Positions 34,632-46,385 of a stretch of 64,000 nt of DNA are shown here, piece after piece. The stretch's first letter is position 1; every line of letters starts with the position of its first letter. Source of the stretch: Larix kaempferi (taxonomy: Eukaryota; Streptophyta; Pinopsida; Pinales; Pinaceae). Location of the stretch: contig BSBM01001138.1 in the NCBI GenBank assembly GCA_027924585.1, forward strand, positions 14,806,501 through 14,870,500. Direction: 5' to 3'. The notes under the pieces are model-generated. The model did not search any database and was not told the DNA's origin. It was given only the letters and a program-made list of their open reading frames with translations. Made by a program: the position numbers and the translations under genes.

Positions 34632-35350
34632 ATGGCTTCTAACTTAGTGAAGGTAGAAGACATGCTTGAAGGAACCTCAAAATTTAATACATGGAATGCT
34701 AGGGTTTTGAATATTCTAGAGGAGAATGACTTGGATGATTTGGTTTCTATGGTTGTGGAAGAGCCCACAATAGCCCAAGGAAGAGCATCATTTAAAAAAA
34801 AACAAGCCAAAGAAAAGAGGGTCATCTTTGACTCAGTTAGAGACAATTTGGGGCTTGTGATAGCTTCTATAAGGACGGCTAAGGAAATCTTTGATTCCCT
34901 ATCAAATCTCTATAAGAAGAAGGCACCTAATTAGAAGAGGATTCTGAAGAAGCAACTTCATTCAATGAATATGGAGGAGAAGGAATCAATTGCCTCCTTT
35001 TCAAAGATTGCTCAGACAAGAGATCAACTCATGGCAATTGGAGTTGAAGTAGATGATGATGACCTTGTGAAAACAACAGTAGATGGTATTCCTACATCTT
35101 GGGAGACATTTCTTGCAGTATTAAATGGAAGAAAAATACAACCAAGCTTTGATAGGTTGTGGCATGATTTCCTAGAAGAAGAAGGCATAATCTAGATTAG
35201 TTTTGGGCCTACCGCTGAAAAGAATCATGCACTTGCTGCCAAGATAAAGAAGGGAAGAAGCTTCCCTCTGCACTAGAACAAAGGTAAGCACTTTCATAAA
35301 TAAAAAGTAAGATTTTATAATTGTAGCAAGCTTGGTAATATGAAAAATAT
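34632..35350 (+). pseudogene. NA-S gag
   Basis: Copia-type Gag. The first 100 codons (34632-34934) show the conserved start LEGTSKFNTWNARVLNILE and a spacing typical of this family. After a TAG (TGG to TAG in KAPN*KRIL) the same frame continues with KKQLHSMNMEEKESIASF and TVDGIPTSWETFL, the Gag C-terminal helix bundle. A zinc knuckle remnant (FYNCSKLGN) lies near 35315-35340. Stops are mostly TAG. The stretch makes particle protein in intact relatives; here it is broken. Confidence 0.8.
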
Positions 35351-35529
35351 TGTAATAATCCTCCTAACAAGAAATGGCATAGGGGGCATAGGGGGAAGTA
35401 TCATGCTTCAACTGCTACAAAAGAAGAAGGGAATCAACAAAAGAAATCTAAGACCGAGACCAAAGAAAAAGATAAAAGAGAATATATCTTGGTTTCAGCA
35501 CTCTCAAGTTCCATCTCCAACTCATCATA

Positions 35530-36025
35530 TTCTTGGTGGATTGATAGTGGGGCCACCAAGCATATGATTGGATTCAAAAGGGCTCTTGGAGGTTACAAGG
35601 CCAAGAAGTTCAATGTGAAAGTGGAGATGGGAGTACCTATGCAATAAAAGGAGTTGGTTCAATTTCCTTAAATATTGATTAAGGTACATGAATTCATGTT
35701 GAGGAAGTTTTGTATGTTCCTGGTTTAAAGAAGAATATTCTTTCAGTGGAAATTTTAGAAGACAAGGGGTTCTCTATAGCCTTCTTAGAAGGAAAGGCAC
35801 TAGTGTGGACTAAGGATGGAAATATGAGCTTAGCCATTGATATTAGTGTCCATGAAGGTGAACTTTATAAGGTCTCAAGACATGCTGTTAAATATCTAAT
35901 AAATAACCCCTGTCAAGTTTCAGAGATCAAGATCCAACTGTGCTCCTCAATCCATAATAGAGTGGGATTGCAAAAAAAAAAGTGGAGATGTGATATTCCA
36001 TCACTCCAAGGAGTATTCCAGTGAC
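35530..36025 (+). pseudogene. NA-S protease and pre-integrase remnant
   Basis: WIDSGATKHMIG near 35537 is an intact copia protease active-site loop. From 35710 an open frame reads YVPGLKKNILSVEILEDKG and ALVWTKDGN, the region that joins protease to integrase. The integrase core is missing: the frame jumps to a [10 protein letters not shown]-like remnant (NRVGLQKKKW here, NPQQSGIAEKK in the second internal copy). The same internal deletion is shared by both NA-S internal regions, so it predates their duplication. Confidence 0.78.
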
Positions 36026-36235
36026 TCAGATATGGAATCCTATGAGACATATCATTCATAGAAGTAGAGGGAGAAGTCCAAGAAGCCTTCAGTTGATCTC
36101 AATGAGGATCCTATTGATAGGCTTAAAGAAATATCCAGTGTGAGCCATGTCACTAATTCGGGATCATCCACTTATGTGGAGGAAGCCAAACATCAGGTTT
36201 GGAAATATTCTCTGATAGAGGATATCTAGGTTATA

Positions 36236-36510
36236 ATGGATATGTGGTAAGTGATTCTCATACAAAAAGGGAATTCAGTTGTAACTTCCAAGTGGATCTA
36301 TAAGATCAAGGTACTCCCTGGCATTCAAAGCTCTTTGAAGCTCTCAGAAAATCCTGTATTCTATGACAGGTCAAGACACATCAATAGAAAGTTTCACCAT
36401 GACAAGGACATGGTGCATTTGTCAACAAAATAGTTTATTGATGTGTTGACTAAGCCTTTGTCTTCGACAAGCTTAGTGTTGCTGAGAGTGCCTCTCTTTC
36501 TAAGAGGGAG
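36236..36510 (+). pseudogene. NA-S fused RT-start and RNase H-end remnant, with polypurine tract
   Basis: VVTSKWIYKIK is the first motif of copia RT. It is followed almost at once by LKLSENPVFYDRSRH and DVLTKPLSS, the last motifs of RNase H. The whole catalytic RT is deleted, so the element cannot move by itself. A polypurine tract AAGAGGGAG (36502-36510) abuts the next LTR. Confidence 0.8.
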
Positions 36511-36976
36511 TGTTAAAGTTAGTGAATCTATGAGACCCATTCTTAAAGAGAATGGTACCCTAGTTAGTTAAGTAGGGTTTCTGATCAAGTTAACCAGGAA
36601 AAGTAAGGAGTAAGTCCCTAGAAGGTACCCTAGTGCCCCCAGTTTTCTCCTGGGGTTCTTGGTCGGGGACCAAGCAGGTTGATGTTATTGAAAATTCCAT
36701 ATCATGTGGCTAGGTCCCCTATTTGTATCTAGGGTATTATGGTATAGGACTAGACAGTTTCTTGGTCACGAGGACCAAGCAGGTCCAACAGATTGAGATA
36801 GAGACCTTCTGATTTGGGACCAAGTAGTTTCTAGGTCATGAAGACCAAGTAGGTCATGAAGACCAAGTAGTTTCTAGGTCAGTTAACCAAGTGGATCTTG
36901 GTTAGTGGACCAAGATGATGATGTGTGATGTTCTTCTTTCCTAGTTATTCCAAATGGTTGATCTAGATGATCTTCT
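36511..36976 (+). mobile_element. NA-S LTR 2, first part
   Basis: Matches the first 466 bases of LTR 1, then is interrupted by CopiaB. The remaining parts are 41967-42066 and 42353-43867. Confidence 0.9.
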
Positions 36977-37479
36977 TGTTAGAAAAACAAGATTGCAGAG
37001 CAATAACAATAAACAGAAATGTAAATATAATCACACATACACATTACAAGAGAGACACAGATATATCGTGGTTCACCCAACTTGGGATATGTCCACACTG
37101 AAGTTGCCAGTCCTTATTATTATTCCATCCAACAAAGTAATGGGATACAACCTGGAGCACAACTGCTGCACTTCCTCTTCATTGTCTCACAGTCTCTCTT
37201 CCTGATTTCCGAGATATTTACAATGCACAAAACCTAATACATCTTACCCTATCCATATTACAATGTCTTTCTTTTATAAGGGAAATACAATGGGAAAAAC
37301 ACCACAGGCTACCCAAAACCATGGGCTTAAAAACAACTGGCAAAAATAGCCCCAAATTTTTTTTCTCAGGGGCGTTGCCCCCGAACCCCAAGGTAAGGGC
37401 ATGAGTGTACAGTCCTCTGGTGGGAACAGCTGAGACAATATCATCTATGAGACTGGAAGATCTGGCTCCAAAACCAACA
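36977..37479 (-). mobile_element. CopiaB 3' LTR
   Basis: Plus-strand ends are TGTTAGAAAAAC and AAAACCAACA. A purine-rich CCAAGTGGGAGAT on the minus strand adjoins its inner edge. The LTR contains a GGGGCGTTGCCCCCG inverted word near 37371. Confidence 0.93.
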
Positions 37480-37555
37480 ATCTCCCACTTGGAGACTGAT
37501 CACAACAACTCCACGGCTGCTGGACTTGGACTCGGCAACTTTCTCCTCTTCACCT

Positions 37556-38068
37556 TCATGCTAGAAGGCCAACTGAAACCGAACAAGAACTCAGTTTCTC
37601 TCTGGTCACTACCTTTGTGAACATGTTTGCAAGATTCTGGCTAGTATGTATCTTTTCCAACTTCAACAGCTCATCTTCCAAAACAGAGCGTAGGAAATGG
37701 TACTTGAGCTGTATATGTTTAGTCCTGGAATGGAATGCTGAGTTCTTTGCAAGATGAATGGCACTCTGGCTGTCACTATACAACCTACTATCCTTCTACT
37801 TCTTACCCACTTCATCCATAAACCTATGCAACCAAATCATCTCTTTACTAGCCTCTGTAACAACAACATACTCTGCTTCCATTGTTGAAAGTGCAACAAC
37901 CTTCTGCAGTCTCGAAATCCAACTTACTGTTGTTCCACCAACAGTAAACACATACCCTGTGGTGCTCCTCATGCTATCCTTATCACCTACCATATCTTCA
38001 TTAACATATCCCTGTAGAATAGTGTTTGAACCTCCAAAACATAATTCCTGAGTGGTGGTACCTCTCAA
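37556..38068 (-). pseudogene. CopiaB RNase H
   Basis: Minus-strand frame with SMRSTTGYVF, LSTMEAEYV, IWLHRF, then, after a TAG, YSDSQSAIHLAKN, RTKHIQLKYHF and NLANMFTK: the conserved end of copia pol. The first RNase H Asp lies in GYVNEDMVGD instead of the usual YxDADWAGD, a diverged form. Same frame as 38240-38437. Confidence 0.88.
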
Positions 38069-38239
38069 ATACCTGAGAATCCACTGTACTACCTTCCAAT
38101 GTTATTTTCCTGGGTTGTTCATATATCTGCTCACAACTCCCACTGCTTGTGCAATATCTAGTCTTGTGCACACCATGGCATACATCAAGCTTCCAACTAC
38201 TGATTTACAGGGAATCTTGGACATGTAATTTGTCTCTTC

Positions 38240-39228
38240 CTATATCTTGGGACACATTTCCTTACTTAGACTGAAATGGCTGGCCAAAGGTGTACTTGTT
38301 GGTTTTGCATTCTGCATTCTGAACCTCTCCAACACCTTTTGTATGTACTCACTCTGAGACAATGTCAATTTGCAATTTTTTTTGTCTCTTGTTATTCTCA
38401 TACCAAGGATTTGCTTTGCAGCACCCAAATCCTTCATCGCAAATGAATTAGCTAGCTTCCTTTTGATTACATTTATATAGACCCTGCAACAAGCATGTCA
38501 TCCACATACAATAACAAGATAATATATCTTTCATTGTCTAGCATCTTGAAATAAACACAGTGGTCAGAATGACATCTACTATAACCTTGTTCTGTCATAA
38601 ACCTGTCAAATTTTAAATACCACTGCCTTGGAGCTTGCTTCAATCCATACAAGCTCTTTTTCAACCTGCACACCGAATTCTCCGTACCTTTGACCTCATA
38701 CCCTTGTGGCTACTGCATATATATTTCTTCCTCCAAATCCCCATGGAAAAAAGTTGTTTTTACATCTAACTATTCAATATGCAAATCTTCTACCGCCACT
38801 AGACTTAAAATAGTCCTAATTGAAGTCATCTTAACAATAGGAGAAAATATTTCATCAAAATCTATACCTTTCTTCTGTGCAAACCGCTTTACAACAAGTC
38901 TCGCCTTGTACCGCTTCTTGCCTCCTTCTTCTTCCTTCAACCTGTAAATCCATTTGTTCTGCAATGCTCTTTTACCAACAGGAAACTGAACCAAATCCCA
39001 AGTCCGGTTTCCTACCAATGAGTCCATCTCCTCATTCATGCCTTGCTCCCACTTCCTTCTAGTTTCCACCTGCATTGCTTCTTCATAACATTCTGGTTCA
39101 CTAGCATCAATCATCAACAAATAATACATTGAAGCAGAGTATCGTTCAGGGAGTCTACTTACCCTGGTAGATCTTCTTGCAATTGCAAGAGTTTCAGGTA
39201 CTTGCTGTTTTTCTTTATTTTCTGGCAC
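38240..39228 (-). pseudogene. CopiaB reverse transcriptase
   Basis: Reads NKWIYRLKEE, ARLVVKRFAQKKGIDFDE, SPIVKMTSIR, then (after TAG) LDVKTTFFHGDLEEEIY, SLYGLKQAPRQWY, and the active site LYVDDMLVAG, followed by the connection KDLGAAKQILGMRI and STPLASHF. One frameshift near 38465, just after the YVDD box, and in-frame TAG stops at positions where relatives have Gln. DNA synthesis enzyme of the particle; not functional here. Confidence 0.9.
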
Positions 39229-39300
39229 CTTTGGAACTTCATTTTCTTGAATTTCATCAAGTACTGTGTACTATGTGGTTTCCTTTTCCTGTTTCTTTCC

Positions 39301-39960
39301 CTACAATTGATCTTTATACATGACCTTTTCATTGAATATCGCATCTCTACTCATGATGATTTTGTTATTTTCATAATCCCATAAGCGATAACCAAATTCA
39401 TCAACCCCATATCCAATAAAGGTACATTTCTTGGATTTAGCTTTAAGCTTTTTTCTATTTTCTTTATCAATATGGACAAATGCTTCACAACCAAACGTTC
39501 TTAGAAATGAGTAGTTTACCTTTTTATATGTCCATGCCTCCTCTGGAATACCACCATCTAAAGCACTTGAAGGTCCTCTGTTTATTAAATAAACATCAGT
39601 ATTTACAGCATCCGCCCAAAACTGTAAGGAAAACCCTACATGCAATCTCATATACCTTGCACACTCCATGATCATTATGTTCATCCTTTCAGACACACTA
39701 TTTTCTTGTGGTGTTCCTAGGACTGTCTTCTCTCTACGAATCCCATGGTATGAACAGTAACTATCAAACTCCTTGCCGCAATACTCACCTCCATTATCAA
39801 ATCTGAGACACTTCAATCTTTTTCCTGTCTCATTCTCAACCAAAGCTTTCCACTTATTAAAAGTAGCAAACACATCAGATTTCTATCTAATGCAATAAAC
39901 CCAATTTTTCATAGTTGCATCATCAGTAAATGTAACATAATAATGAGAGCCACCAAGAGA
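39301..39960 (-). pseudogene. CopiaB integrase core
   Basis: Minus-strand frame of 190 codons from 39873. LRFDNGGEYCGKEFD carries the second catalytic Asp, and TPQENSVSERMN carries the Glu; INRGPSSALDG and FIGYGVDEFGYRLWD follow as in relatives. The first catalytic Asp lies just upstream in LELVHTDVWGP of the neighbouring frame. Inserts DNA copies into the genome in intact relatives. Confidence 0.9.
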
Positions 39961-39966
39961 TTGTAC

Positions 39967-40580
39967 CTAAGCTGGTCCCCATACATCTGTATGCACTAGC
40001 TCTAACTTTTCATTCTTTTTCTGTTTCCCAACCCTGAGAAATATGACTCTCTTCTGTTTTCCATAAACACAGTTCTCATAAAATTCCAAACTTACCTGCT
40101 TCAAATCTGGCAGCAACTTCCTTGAGTGGAGAATTTGCATCCCTTTCTCACTCATGTGGCCAAGCCTATGATGCCACAATGTTGTATCTGTTCCTGTGGA
40201 AGTTAAAGAGATAGAATGGTTAGTATTATGAGGACATAAATACAACGTACCTACCCTGTCTCCTTTTGCTATCACCATTGATCATTTAGTGATCTTCCAC
40301 CACTTTTCTCCGAACGTAGATAGACAGTCGCCATCTCCCAACTGCCCTGTTGAGATCAGATTTATTTTCATAGCAAGAATATGCCTAGCATCTTTCAACA
40401 ACCAATCAGTTCTATTCTTAAATTTTATCCATACCTTACCCATTCCAACAATTTTACATGGCTCATCATCACCCAATAAAACATGTCCAAAATCGCCTGG
40501 AACATAATCATGAAAGTATTTCCTATGGGATGTAGCATGACATGAAGCCCCTGAATCTACTACCCAATAATCACTTGTAT
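39967..40580 (-). pseudogene. CopiaB protease and integrase zinc region
   Basis: Near 40520-40560 the minus strand reads WVVDSGASCHATS, the protease catalytic loop. The frame 40282-40476 continues it (VGMGKVWIKF, LKDARHILAMKINLIS). After a stop, 39967-40278 gives LWHHRLGHMSEKGMQIL and FYENCVYGKQKR, the H-H-C-C zinc region of copia integrase (the CxxC reads CVYG, losing its second Cys), and ELVHTDVWGP with the first catalytic Asp. Confidence 0.88.
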
Positions 40581-40689
40581 TATCTCATGCAAGAATCAAA
40601 GCATCTTGTAACACATCACCTGCTACATTTACTTCTTGGGTAGTTTCCTTCTGTGCATCTCCTTTCTTCTTTAGAGATCTGCAGTCTTT

Positions 40690-41214
40690 CTTCATATGTC
40701 CTTTCTTTCCACAGTTCTAGCACTCTATTTTCCCTAGTCTGGACTTGGATCTTCCCTTTTTAGAGTTGTTGCGATTACCTTGGCTCTTTCCTCTATCCTT
40801 TTGTCTTCCCCTGGTCTCCATGGTCAACGCATTACCTGATGTCTCACCTGTGCTTTTTCTTCTCATTTATTCGCTAAGAATAACACCAATAACATCATCA
40901 AATTTCAAGGTGTTTAAACTAGAGATAGAGTTACTTACAGCCATGACCAAGCTATTCCAACTTTATAGCAATGAACACAAGATTAGAAGAGCCCTAACCT
41001 CATCATCAAAGTTCACACTTACAAAACTTAGTTGATTTGTAACCGTACTAAACTCATTTAAATGATCAGTAACAGATCCACCTTCAGACATCTTCATATT
41101 AAATAAACACTTCATTAGAAATACCTTGTTGGAGGCCAAGGGTTTTTCATACAACCCTCCGTTGTCGTTTATTTTGATATATTGAAAGCCACCGATGAAT
41201 CCAGGCTCAGCCAT
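40690..41214 (-). pseudogene. CopiaB gag
   Basis: The frame begins MAEPGFIGGFQYIKIND at 41214 and continues with FLMKCLFNMKMSEGGSVTDHL and VTNQLSFV, the Gag helical core seen in plant copia elements. The zinc knuckle near 40705-40745 reads C*NCGKKGHMK, with the residue after the first Cys changed to TAG (a TGG to TAG change is likely). The conserved initial part of the usual Gag (with a target-sequence-like start) appears shortened. Confidence 0.8.
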
Positions 41215-41461
41215 ATTGTTCCCAGAGCCTTTCTATCAAGAACCTCCCATTCTTCATCTTTCTAGCCGCCGGTTGCTTTGCTTTTCCTCCCAACAGTAGG
41301 AATAGATCCTTCTGGTATAGATAGTCCTCCATTTACATTTTCCATAACTGGAAGTTTTGGCCATTAAACTTCTCGACCTTAAACTTTCCTTCTTCCACCT
41401 TTTCTCCCACTCGAACCAAAAACCCTACCTTCCTACGGTTTTATCTGCCAAATAGACCTTT

Positions 41462-41475
41462 GGCTCTGATACCAA
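41462..41475 (-). promoter_or_regulatory. CopiaB primer-binding site
   Basis: Minus-strand TTGGTATCAGAGCC next to the 5' LTR; complementary to initiator Met-tRNA as in most plant copias. Confidence 0.92.
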
Positions 41476-41476
41476 T

Positions 41477-41966
41477 TCTTAGAAAAACAGGATCGCAGAG
41501 CAATAACAATAAATAGAAACGTAAATATAATCACACATACACATTACAAGAGAGACACAGATATATCATGGTTCACCCAACTTGGGCTACGTCCACACTG
41601 AAGTTGCCATTCCTTATTATTATTTCGTCCAGCGAAGTAAAGAGATACAACCTGCAGCACAACTGCTGCACTTCCTCTTCATTGTCTCACAGTTTCTCTT
41701 CCTGGTCTTAGAGATCTTTACAATGCATAAAACCTAATACATCTTACCCTAGCCGTATTAGAATGTCTTTCTTTTATAAGGGAAATACAATGGGAAAAAT
41801 ACCACAGGTTACCCAAAAACATGGGCCCGAAAACAGCCCCAAAAAAATTTTCTCGGGGGCGTTGCCCCCAAACCCCAAGATAGGGGCATCAGTGTATAGT
41901 CCTCTGGGGTACACGACTGAGACAATATCATCTATGAGAATGGAATATCTGGCTCCACAACCAACA
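41477..41966 (-). mobile_element. CopiaB 5' LTR
   Basis: Matches 36977-37479. The inner end reads TCTTAG where the other LTR keeps TGTTAG. Confidence 0.93.
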
Positions 41967-43867
41967 CTTCTCAAGGGACTAGACAACCCTTGAGGGAGCC
42001 ACTAGAAATTGACCTCAAGAGTAGTCTCAAGGACCACAGGATCACATCATCCAGTGTGGACCTTCCCAAGGTAATTTTTAAGGGCAAAATTTCGCCAATT
42101 GGCTATTTTTTGGGTTTTTTTTTTAAAAAAAATTCGCTATTTTGTCATTTTTAGACTCTAATATCACCTATATTTACATAAAATATGTTTTTTTATCATA
42201 ATATTCACCAAAATTTACACATTTCAGTAATAAATTGCATGTTTCATATTTAATATTTGCCTACCTATCTATATACATGATTTTTTCAAACCAAAATAAT
42301 CGCCTAGGATACTATACTTATGCATAATATTAGAATCCTTAAAAAATACCCTGGACCTTCCTTATACAGCGATGATGAAATTTTAGTTAGTATATGAAAC
42401 ACTTGTACATTTGAGAGAGAGATGATTGCTTGTACTTCCCACCTTGGTTGCTCACCCTTGGTCTTTACACCTTGTTGTTCTCGGTCTTGTGGTACCTTGT
42501 CTTGTTCACTACTTTTATTTGTGGTTAGTAGAGTCATCTACCCACCTTGAGTTATATTGATTTGTAACACCTTGATGTTTTGGTCTTATGGGTATTAGGG
42601 TTGTTTTCCCACCTTTATGGTACACCCTTTGGTCCTAATGGTTGTAGGTCATCGTTTTTTTATGCTTTGAATTGTACCATGTGTTGGTACTTGTACCCTC
42701 ACCTAATTAATTATGTGTGGTAACATGACCCTATTACCCACCTAATTCACCCCATTTGTATTTTATGTTATTTTATTGTTTTTAACCCTTAAGTGCTAGT
42801 ACCCACCTAAGACATATTAATTATATTATTATAAGTGATTTGATGTCTTAATCTCTATGTGTTGGTACCCACCCTAATCTATGGAACCCTAATAAAAATA
42901 TTAAAACCGTGATCCTTCTATAAGTCATTATGGATCTATATATTGAATCCCATTGTTTCTCATTTATTATGTCCATCACACATTAAGACATTACATCTCA
43001 ACTCTGTCTTTTATTCTTCTTGATGTCAAGGTTTTAGAGTTTATTTGTTGTTGCTTGACCAATTGTTTTGCGGATGCCTACCTACTGGAGTCTACTCTTC
43101 ATCTCAGAATTGTTTTGGGTAATTATTTAGGGCTGACGTTAAGGTATATCTTGATGATTCTACCTTCGATCTGCATGTGTTCCGATATGCCTGTAGAAGT
43201 TGGAATGAATATCGAGCTGCATGCTGAGGGTTTTGTGAGGTCTTTCTTCCTGTATGGTGACCGATCTGCTTTCTTAGGGTATTATCTTCCTATGTGGTGA
43301 CAGGTCTGTTTACTGGGGGTTTATTTAAACCTACTGAGGGTTGACTTGTGGAGTTCGTGAGCCCAAGAAGTTTGATTTGGTATGCTGAGAGCATATTCAT
43401 GAAGGTCATGACCCATATTGATTTGTTTTATCACGACTGAGAGTTTATTTGTGGAAGTCATGACCCTTACTGATTTGATCCCACTAGTTATAACCCTACA
43501 GAGGTTTTTTGTTCTATTTTTGATGTAACCACACCCTCTTGTTGATTGTTCTATATCTGAACTACTATTGATATTTGACCTATATCGCCAATATATGATC
43601 TATTTTTATGAGAACTAATTTGAACCAAATCTGTGTGCTAAGACTTTTTCTTATGGTCAAATTTATGTGCTAATGTGCTGAGACTGATTCCTAGTCAGAT
43701 CTACTGTGCTATGACCTTGTTGGATAATATCTAGTACCGAGTCTTCTTTTGTATTTTTAACTGTCATTGACCATACCTGTTTGATTGTACTACCCCTCTC
43801 ATCTCTCTCTCTGGTTTGTACTTAGCCTCTAACAAGGGTCATCTTGTTCCAAGAGGTTGACTGGCCT
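41967..43867 (+). mobile_element. NA-S LTR 2, remaining part
   Basis: Continues LTR 2 with the same landmarks as LTR 1 (GGAGCCACTAGAAATTGACC, TTGGTCTTATGGGTATTAGGG). It is interrupted at 42067-42352 by a MITE. It stops at CTGGCCT (43867), about 350 bases short of the LTR end seen in LTR 1. Confidence 0.9.
42057..42361. mobile_element. MITE with 10-base target duplication in NA-S LTR 2
   Basis: A 285-base insert starts CAAGGTAATTTTTAAGG and ends CCTTAAAAAATACCC, giving inverted termini of about 15-17 bases (GGTAATTTTTAAGG against GGTATTTTTTAAGG). TGGACCTTCC occurs on both sides (42057-42066 and 42352-42361) but once in LTR 1 and LTR 3, proving insertion. A 9-10 base duplication is typical of Mutator-like elements, so this is probably a non-autonomous member. 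It is AT-rich with no frame. Confidence 0.88.
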
Positions 43868-44663
43868 TATGTATGTTCCTAGTTTAAAGAAGAATATTTT
43901 TTCAGTGGCAATTTTAGAAGACAAGGGGTTCTCTTTAGACTTCTCATAAGGAAAAGCACTAGTGTGGACTAAGGATGGAAATATGAGCTCAGCCATTGAT
44001 ATTGGTGTCTGTGAAGGTGAACTTTATAAGGTATTAATACATGTTCTTAAAGATCTAGTAAATAACCCCTATCAAGTTTCAGAGATCAAGAGGGAGGCAA
44101 CTGTGCTCCTCAATCCCCAACAGAGTGGGATTGCAGAAAAGAAAAGTGGATATGTGATATTCCATCACTCCAGGGGTTCTTCCAGTGACTTAGATATGGA
44201 ATCCTATGAGACATCTCATTTAGAGAAGTAGAAAGAGAAGGCAAAGAAGCCTTGAGTTGATCTCATTGATGGGCCTATTGAGAGGCTTCAAGAATGCTCC
44301 AATGTGAGCCATGTCACTGATTCGGGGTCATCCACTTATGTGGAGGCATCCAAACATCAGGTTTTGAAATATTATATGATAGAGGATATCCAATTGATAA
44401 TGGATATGTGGGAAGTGATTCTCAGACAAAAAGGGAAGTCAGTTGTAACTTCCAAGTGGATCTATAAGATCAAGGTACTTGCTGATATTTAGAGCTCTTT
44501 GAAGCTCTCCGAAAATCATGTATTCTATGACAGGTCGAGAGACATCGAGATAAATTTTCACCATGACAAGGACATGGTGAATTTGTCAGAAAAATAGTCT
44601 ACTTAACTCTGTCTTCAACAAGAAGTTAGTGTTGCTGAGAATGCCTCTCTTGTTGAGAGGGAG
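43868..44663 (+). pseudogene. NA-S second internal region (partial)
   Basis: Starts inside the pre-integrase region (VPSLKKNIFSV-like, matching 35712 onward), keeps ALVWTKDGN, NPQQSGIAEKK, SVVTSKWIYKIK and LKLSENHVFYDRS, and ends with the polypurine tract before LTR 3. Everything from the LTR end through gag and protease is missing: the junction at 43867/43868 joins an LTR directly to mid-pol. It has the same internal deletions as the first internal region. Confidence 0.85.
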
Positions 44664-45999
44664 TGTTAAAGTTAGTGTAGTTGCGAGACCCATTATCAGA
44701 GAGAATGGTACCCTAGTCAGTTAAAAAGGTTTCCTGATCAATTTAACCAAGAAAAGTAAGGAGTAAGTCCCTAGAAGGTACCCTAGGGCCCCCAGCTGTC
44801 TCCTGGGGTTCTTGGTTGGGTACCAAGTAGGTTGATGCCATGGAAAATTCCCTAGAATGTGGCTAGGGCCCCTATTTGTCTCTAGGGAATTTTGGTCTGG
44901 GACCAAACAACTCCTTGGTCATAAGGACCAAGAAATTCTTGCAGGTTAAGACAAATACCTCCTGGTCCGGGACTAGGCAGTTTCTTAGTCACAAGGACCA
45001 AGTAGTTCCCGCAACAACATACCTGGTCGGTTAACCAGATTGATCTTGGTCAATGGCCCAAGGTGATGACGTGTGATGTTCTTCTCTCCTAGGTCTTAAG
45101 GATGGTTGAGATAGATGGTATTCTAAAGGGACTGGCCACCCCTTAATGGATCCAATATCAATTGACCTTAGGACAAGTCTAGAGGACCACAAGGTCACAT
45201 CATTCAATGTGGACCTTCCTTATAGATTGATGATGAACTTTCAATTAGTATATGGAACACTTGTACATTTGAGAGAGAGATGATTGGTTTTACTCCCTAC
45301 CTTGGTTGCTCACCCTTGGTCTTTACACCTTGTTGTTCTTGGTATTGTGGTACCTTGCCTTGTTCACTACTTTGACTTGTGGTTAGTAGGTTCATCTACC
45401 CACCTTGAGTTGTCTTGATTTGCAACACCTTGATGTTTTTGTCTTATGGGTATTAGGGTTGTTTTCCCATCTTTATGGTACACCCTTTGGTCCTAAGTGT
45501 TGTGGTTCATCCTTGTTTTATGTTTTGACTTGTACCATGTGTTGGTACTTGTACCCTCACCTAATTAATTATGTGTGGTAACATGACCCTAGTACGCTCC
45601 TAAGTCACCTTATTTGTATTTTATGTTATTTTATTTTTTTTAACCCTTAAGTGTTAGTACCCACCTAAGACATCTTAATTATATTATTATAAGTGATTTG
45701 ATGTATTAATCTCTATGTGTTTGTACCCACCCTAATCTACGGAACCCTAATCAAAAGATTAAAATTGTGATACTTCTAGAAGTCATTATGGATCTATATA
45801 TTGAATCCCATTGTTTCTCATTTATTATGTCCATCACACATTAAGACATTACATCTTAGCTATGTCTTTTATTCTTCTTGACATCAAGGGTTTAGAGTTT
45901 ATTTGATACTTCTTGACCATTTTTTTGAGGTCGCCTACCTGTTGGATTCTACTCTTCATCTCATAATTGTTTTGGGTAATTATTTAGGGATGACGTTAA
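44664..45999 (+). mobile_element. NA-S LTR 3 (truncated)
   Basis: Begins TGTTAAAGTTAGTGTAG, matches LTR 1 up to GACGTTAA (about base 1340 of LTR 1), then stops abruptly. Carries the undisrupted TGGACCTTCC target of the MITE. Confidence 0.9.
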
Positions 46000-46214
46000 A
46001 ACACCCATTTCATTAAATTTTGGCATATTAGGCAAATTTTGGACTAAGAAAGTGTGAATGTAGACTTTGAAAGTGTCAATATCAACCTTTCTAAAGTGAA
46101 AAATTAGGTTCTGAAAGTGGCAATATTGGCTTTGAAAAGTGTGCTTTTCTATTCGGATAGTGTATTTTTTGACTACTTATGAACCTTAAAATTGCAGCTT
46201 TTATTATGAAATTA

Positions 46215-46385
46215 TGAATTTCAATTCAAAAAGTGTGAATTTCAAATTAAAAAATGTAAATTTTTATTTGAAAAGTGTGAATTTCAAATAAATAAATGCA
46301 AATTTGATTTGAAAGTGTGAATTTCAAATCAAAAAATGCAAATTTTGATTTGAGAAGTGTAATTTTCATTTGGAAATGTGCAATC
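46215..46385. repeat. ~42-bp tandem array
   Basis: Units of about 40-44 bases alternate AAGTGTGAATTTCAAAT with AAAAATGCAAATTTTGATTTG, about four copies. Confidence 0.85.

Larger units (their letters stand above)
36972..41971 (-). mobile_element. CopiaB: Ty1/copia element nested in NA-S LTR 2
   Basis: Element 36977-41966, flanked by the exact 5-base duplication CTTCT (36972-36976 and 41967-41971), which rejoins the LTR sequence when removed. LTRs are 503 and 490 bases. On the minus strand the order is primer site, Gag, zinc knuckle, protease, integrase, RT, RNase H, polypurine tract: copia order. One frame is kept from Gag to RT with scattered stops, mainly TAG. Confidence 0.95.
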
